43,622 nt of DNA. Origin: Ignavibacteria bacterium GWC2_36_12 (GTDB lineage: Bacteria > Bacteroidota > Ignavibacteria > Ignavibacteriales > Ignavibacteriaceae). Positions 41,607 through 43,622 of this stretch are shown here, in pieces. The stretch spans positions 1-43,622 of the forward strand of contig MGZZ01000114.1 in assembly GCA_001802795.1 (NCBI GenBank). The letters run 5' to 3'. The position numbers were made by a program, and so were the translations under genes. How positions within the stretch are numbered: position 1 is the stretch's first letter; the number at the start of each line of letters is the position of its first letter. Under the pieces are notes generated by a model. The model searched no databases. It was not told the origin of the DNA and was given only the letters and a program-made list of their open reading frames with translations.

Positions 41607-42581
41607 ATGAATACATACTATGATGTTATAATTGTTGGCGGCGGTCCTATCGGTTTAAACTGTGGCATCGAGGCAGTAAAGAGAAATTTAAGTTATCTCA
41701 TTATTGAAAAAGGATGCCTTGTAAATTCTATCTTTAATTATCCAACCAACATGACTTTCTTCTCAACATCGGAAAGACTTGAGATAGGAGACGTTCCATT
41801 CGTATCTCATGGAGATAAGCCAACGCGAAGAGAAGCCCTTGAGTATTACAGACGTGTGAAATCTTCATGGAATCTCAATATAAACACTTATGAAACGGTT
41901 TATGAAATAAATGATTCTGCCAAAGGTTTTTTAGTAATGACAAGCAAAGAAAGTTATGAATGTAAGAATGTAATTATTTCAACAGGCTACTACGATAATC
42001 CAAACCTTCTTAATGTTCCGGGTGAAAACCTTTCTAAGGTTAAACATTTTTTTGATGAAGCTCATCCCTATGCATATCACAAAGTTATAGTTGCCGGGGC
42101 AGGGAATTCGGCAGTTGATGTAGCATTGGAAACATACAGGAGGGGTGCCGAAGTAACTATGGTTGTGCGAGAAATGAAGCTCAAAGACTCGATAAAATAC
42201 TGGGTAAAACCGGATATTGAAAACCGGATTAAAGAGGGATCAATAAAAGCTTTCTTCAATACCAGTATAACTGGAATCAGGGAAAAGGAAGTCGATTTGA
42301 ATACCCCTATAGGTAAGCTGACAATTAAGAATGATTTTGTCCTTGCTATGACCGGCTACCATCCTGATTTTGAATTTCTTAAGAAGAATGGAATTGAGTT
42401 AACTGGTGAAGATAACTACCAGCCTGTTTTCAATCCTGAAACTTTTGAAACAAATAAAAAGGGGATCTTTTTAGCGGGGGTCGTTTGCGGAGGGATGGAT
42501 ACGGGGAAATGGTTCATAGAAAATTCTCTTTCTCATTCAAAAGATATTTTTGATTATCTTGAAAGAGAAAAAGGGGACTGA
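41607..42581 (+). CDS. ypdA: YpdA-type NAD(P)H-dependent bacillithiol disulfide reductase
   Basis: 324 residues, a thioredoxin-reductase-like flavoprotein. FAD binding is at VIIVGGGPIGLNCGIEAVKR and NAD(P)H binding at KVIVAGAGNSAVDVALETYRRGAEV. The stretch LVNSIFNYPTNMTFFSTSERLEIGDVPF is diagnostic of YpdA, as is the absence of a CxxC active site. The end (KKGIFLAGVVCGGMDTGKWFIENS) is also typical. Firmicute YpdA reduces bacillithiol disulfide. Its presence suggests that this organism uses bacillithiol or a related thiol, although no bsh gene is in the window. No strong ribosome-binding site is visible. Confidence 0.9.
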   Translation: MNTYYDVIIVGGGPIGLNCGIEAVKRNLSYLIIEKGCLVNSIFNYPTNMTFFSTSERLEIGDVPFVSHGDKPTRREALEYYRRVKSSWNLNINTYETVYEINDSAKGFLVMTSKESYECKNVIISTGYYDNPNLLNVPGENLSKVKHFFDEAHPYAYHKVIVAGAGNSAVDVALETYRRGAEVTMVVREMKLKDSIKYWVKPDIENRIKEGSIKAFFNTSITGIREKEVDLNTPIGKLTIKNDFVLAMTGYHPDFEFLKKNGIELTGEDNYQPVFNPETFETNKKGIFLAGVVCGGMDTGKWFIENSLSHSKDIFDYLEREKGD

Positions 42582-42899
42582 ACCTCTTTCGTTTGGAATA
42601 TTGAAAGAATGGAAAAATGGAATATTGGAGGTAAAATTATTCCGCTTATTCCAAAATTCCATTATTCCAACATATGAGCGATTGAATCACACATTATTTA
42701 ACTTTATTTTAGTATAGTAAGTTGAGAGTTTTTTAAAACTGCGAAAACGGTTTAAAAATTAGATACTCCTCTCGTTAACCCCCTCTGCCAAAAGCGGATT
42801 AAGTCAGGGTTTATAACAAAGAACAAGATGGTGCGGTTTCAACAGTTCAAACAATCAACTTTAGTAAACATTAAAACTTAAAATTATGGAGCCTAAGTT
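42582..42899. other. Intergenic region with an ATTCCA/TGGAAT repeat cluster
   Basis: A 318-base gap. At 42591-42672, several TTGGAATATTG- and AATGGAA-type units on one side face their reverse complements (TTCCAAAATTCC, ATTATTCCAAC) on the other, giving an imperfect inverted repeat. The remainder is AT-rich and should hold the aldolase promoter. No small gene was found. Confidence 0.5.
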
Positions 42900-43622
42900 A
42901 TGATAGATAAAATTAAAGAATTGCTTGGCAGTGAAGCGGATTCATTGCTTAGCTATAAAGCAAAATTTCCGAAAGAAAAATTACATCTTCCCGGATCTGA
43001 TTTTGTGGACAGGATTTTTTCCGATTCAGATAGGAATATTAATGTTCTGAAAAACTTGCAGTGGATTTTCCAGACCGGGAGACTTGCCGGAACAGGTTAT
43101 GTTTCAATTCTTCCTGTTGACCAGGGAATAGAGCATTCCGCTGGAGCTTCTTTTGCACCAAACCCGGAATATTTTGATCCTGAAAATATTGTTAAGCTTG
43201 CAATAGAGGGGGGCTGTAATGCAGTTGCTTCAACTGTCGGCGTGCTTGGAATGATTTCAAGAAAATATGCTCATAAAATTCCTTTCATAGTAAAATTAAA
43301 TCATAACGAGCTGCTTACTTATCCCAACAAATTTGACCAGATTATGTTTGCTGGAGTAAGGCAGTCGTGGGATCTTGGAGCTGCTGCCGTTGGTGCAACA
43401 ATTTATTTTGGCTCAGATGAAAGTGCAAGACAGATCGTTGAAGTCAGCGAAGCATTTCAGTATGCGCACGAGCTTGGTCTGGCTACAATTCTCTGGTGTT
43501 ATTTAAGAAACCCGGAGTTTAAGAAAGATAAAGATTATCATGTTTCAGCCGATCTTACAGGACAGGCTAATCATCTCGGTGTAACTATACAAGCCGATAT
43601 TATAAAGCAAAAGCTTCCTGAA
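42900..43622 (+). CDS. fbaB: Class I fructose-bisphosphate aldolase (FbaB/DhnA type), 3' end outside window
   Basis: 241 codons from the ATG at 42900 to the window edge, open throughout; the track misses it because no stop is reached. It begins [22 protein letters not shown], and the barrel opens with [20 protein letters not shown], the landmark of the archaeal-type class I aldolase. It continues with [32 protein letters not shown] and [22 protein letters not shown]. It splits fructose 1,6-bisphosphate in glycolysis and makes it in gluconeogenesis. The Schiff-base lysine cannot be assigned with certainty in the visible part. A GGAG motif lies 12 bases before the ATG. Confidence 0.92.
   Translation, partial: MIDKIKELLGSEADSLLSYKAKFPKEKLHLPGSDFVDRIFSDSDRNINVLKNLQWIFQTGRLAGTGYVSILPVDQGIEHSAGASFAPNPEYFDPENIVKLAIEGGCNAVASTVGVLGMISRKYAHKIPFIVKLNHNELLTYPNKFDQIMFAGVRQSWDLGAAAVGATIYFGSDESARQIVEVSEAFQYAHELGLATILWCYLRNPEFKKDKDYHVSADLTGQANHLGVTIQADIIKQKLPE

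Noticed and set aside
4-43622. tRNA, rRNA, CRISPR array, transposase, integrase or phage genes
   Set aside because: None was recognised by eye on either strand; a covariance-model scan would be needed to exclude small RNAs.

Overview
The window reads as a piece of an AT-rich chromosome from the Bacteroidota/Chlorobiota side of the tree, most likely Ignavibacteria (inference). Three secreted proteins end in a type IX secretion (Por) sorting domain with the NYPNPFNP-type motif common in Ignavibacteria and relatives. There is also a hybrid two-component regulator with an AraC-type output, a TonB-dependent receptor with a carboxypeptidase-like N-terminal domain, and a YpdA-type reductase. No tRNA, rRNA, CRISPR array, transposase or prophage gene was seen.

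Layout: (1) 1-3.5 kb holds small accessory genes (VOC, SRPBCC, DUF1801), a MATE exporter and a decayed AraC regulator. (2) 3.5-24.2 kb is a carbohydrate island. A large HTCS sensor (minus strand) is divergent from a GH31 enzyme with a PA14 insert, followed by a TonB-dependent receptor and a beta-helix protein with a T9SS tail. Then come a beta-lactamase-fold esterase, a GH35-like beta-galactosidase, a PQQ-type sugar dehydrogenase with a T9SS tail and an alpha/beta hydrolase. GH31+PA14, GH35 and a TonB receptor resemble the xyloglucan side-chain system of Cellvibrio, so xyloglucan oligosaccharides are my best substrate guess. This island is mosaic in GC and full of wreckage: a collapsed TonB-receptor/T9SS chimera, an esterase lacking its catalytic core, a headless hypothetical gene and half of a RibD-type reductase. 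(3) 24.2-43.6 kb is ordinary core and housekeeping sequence: rlmD, a methyltransferase, an envelope lipoprotein/coiled-coil pair, an S9 peptidase, DUF1232, a NUDIX hydrolase, recN, an outer-membrane protein/lipoprotein pair, hemW, a dicarboxylate symporter, a secreted M14 carboxypeptidase, a HAD phosphatase, ypdA and the start of a class I aldolase.

The most striking signal is not a gene. Short palindromic elements appear to have inserted into coding sequences. Three sites in rlmD carry 21- or 42-base inserts of one near-palindromic family, all in the same orientation and reading phase, adding L-[PS]-[TA]-[GD]-K-[AT]-G heptapeptides; one site is one element nested in another. In the AraC pseudogene, a different 22-base element made of two perfect 11-base hairpins breaks the frame, and deleting exactly those 22 bases restores a textbook AraC motif. 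Several other palindromic repeats lie between genes. This looks like a population of tiny mobile palindromes, comparable in concept to Rickettsia palindromic elements, with frame-neutral and frame-breaking families.
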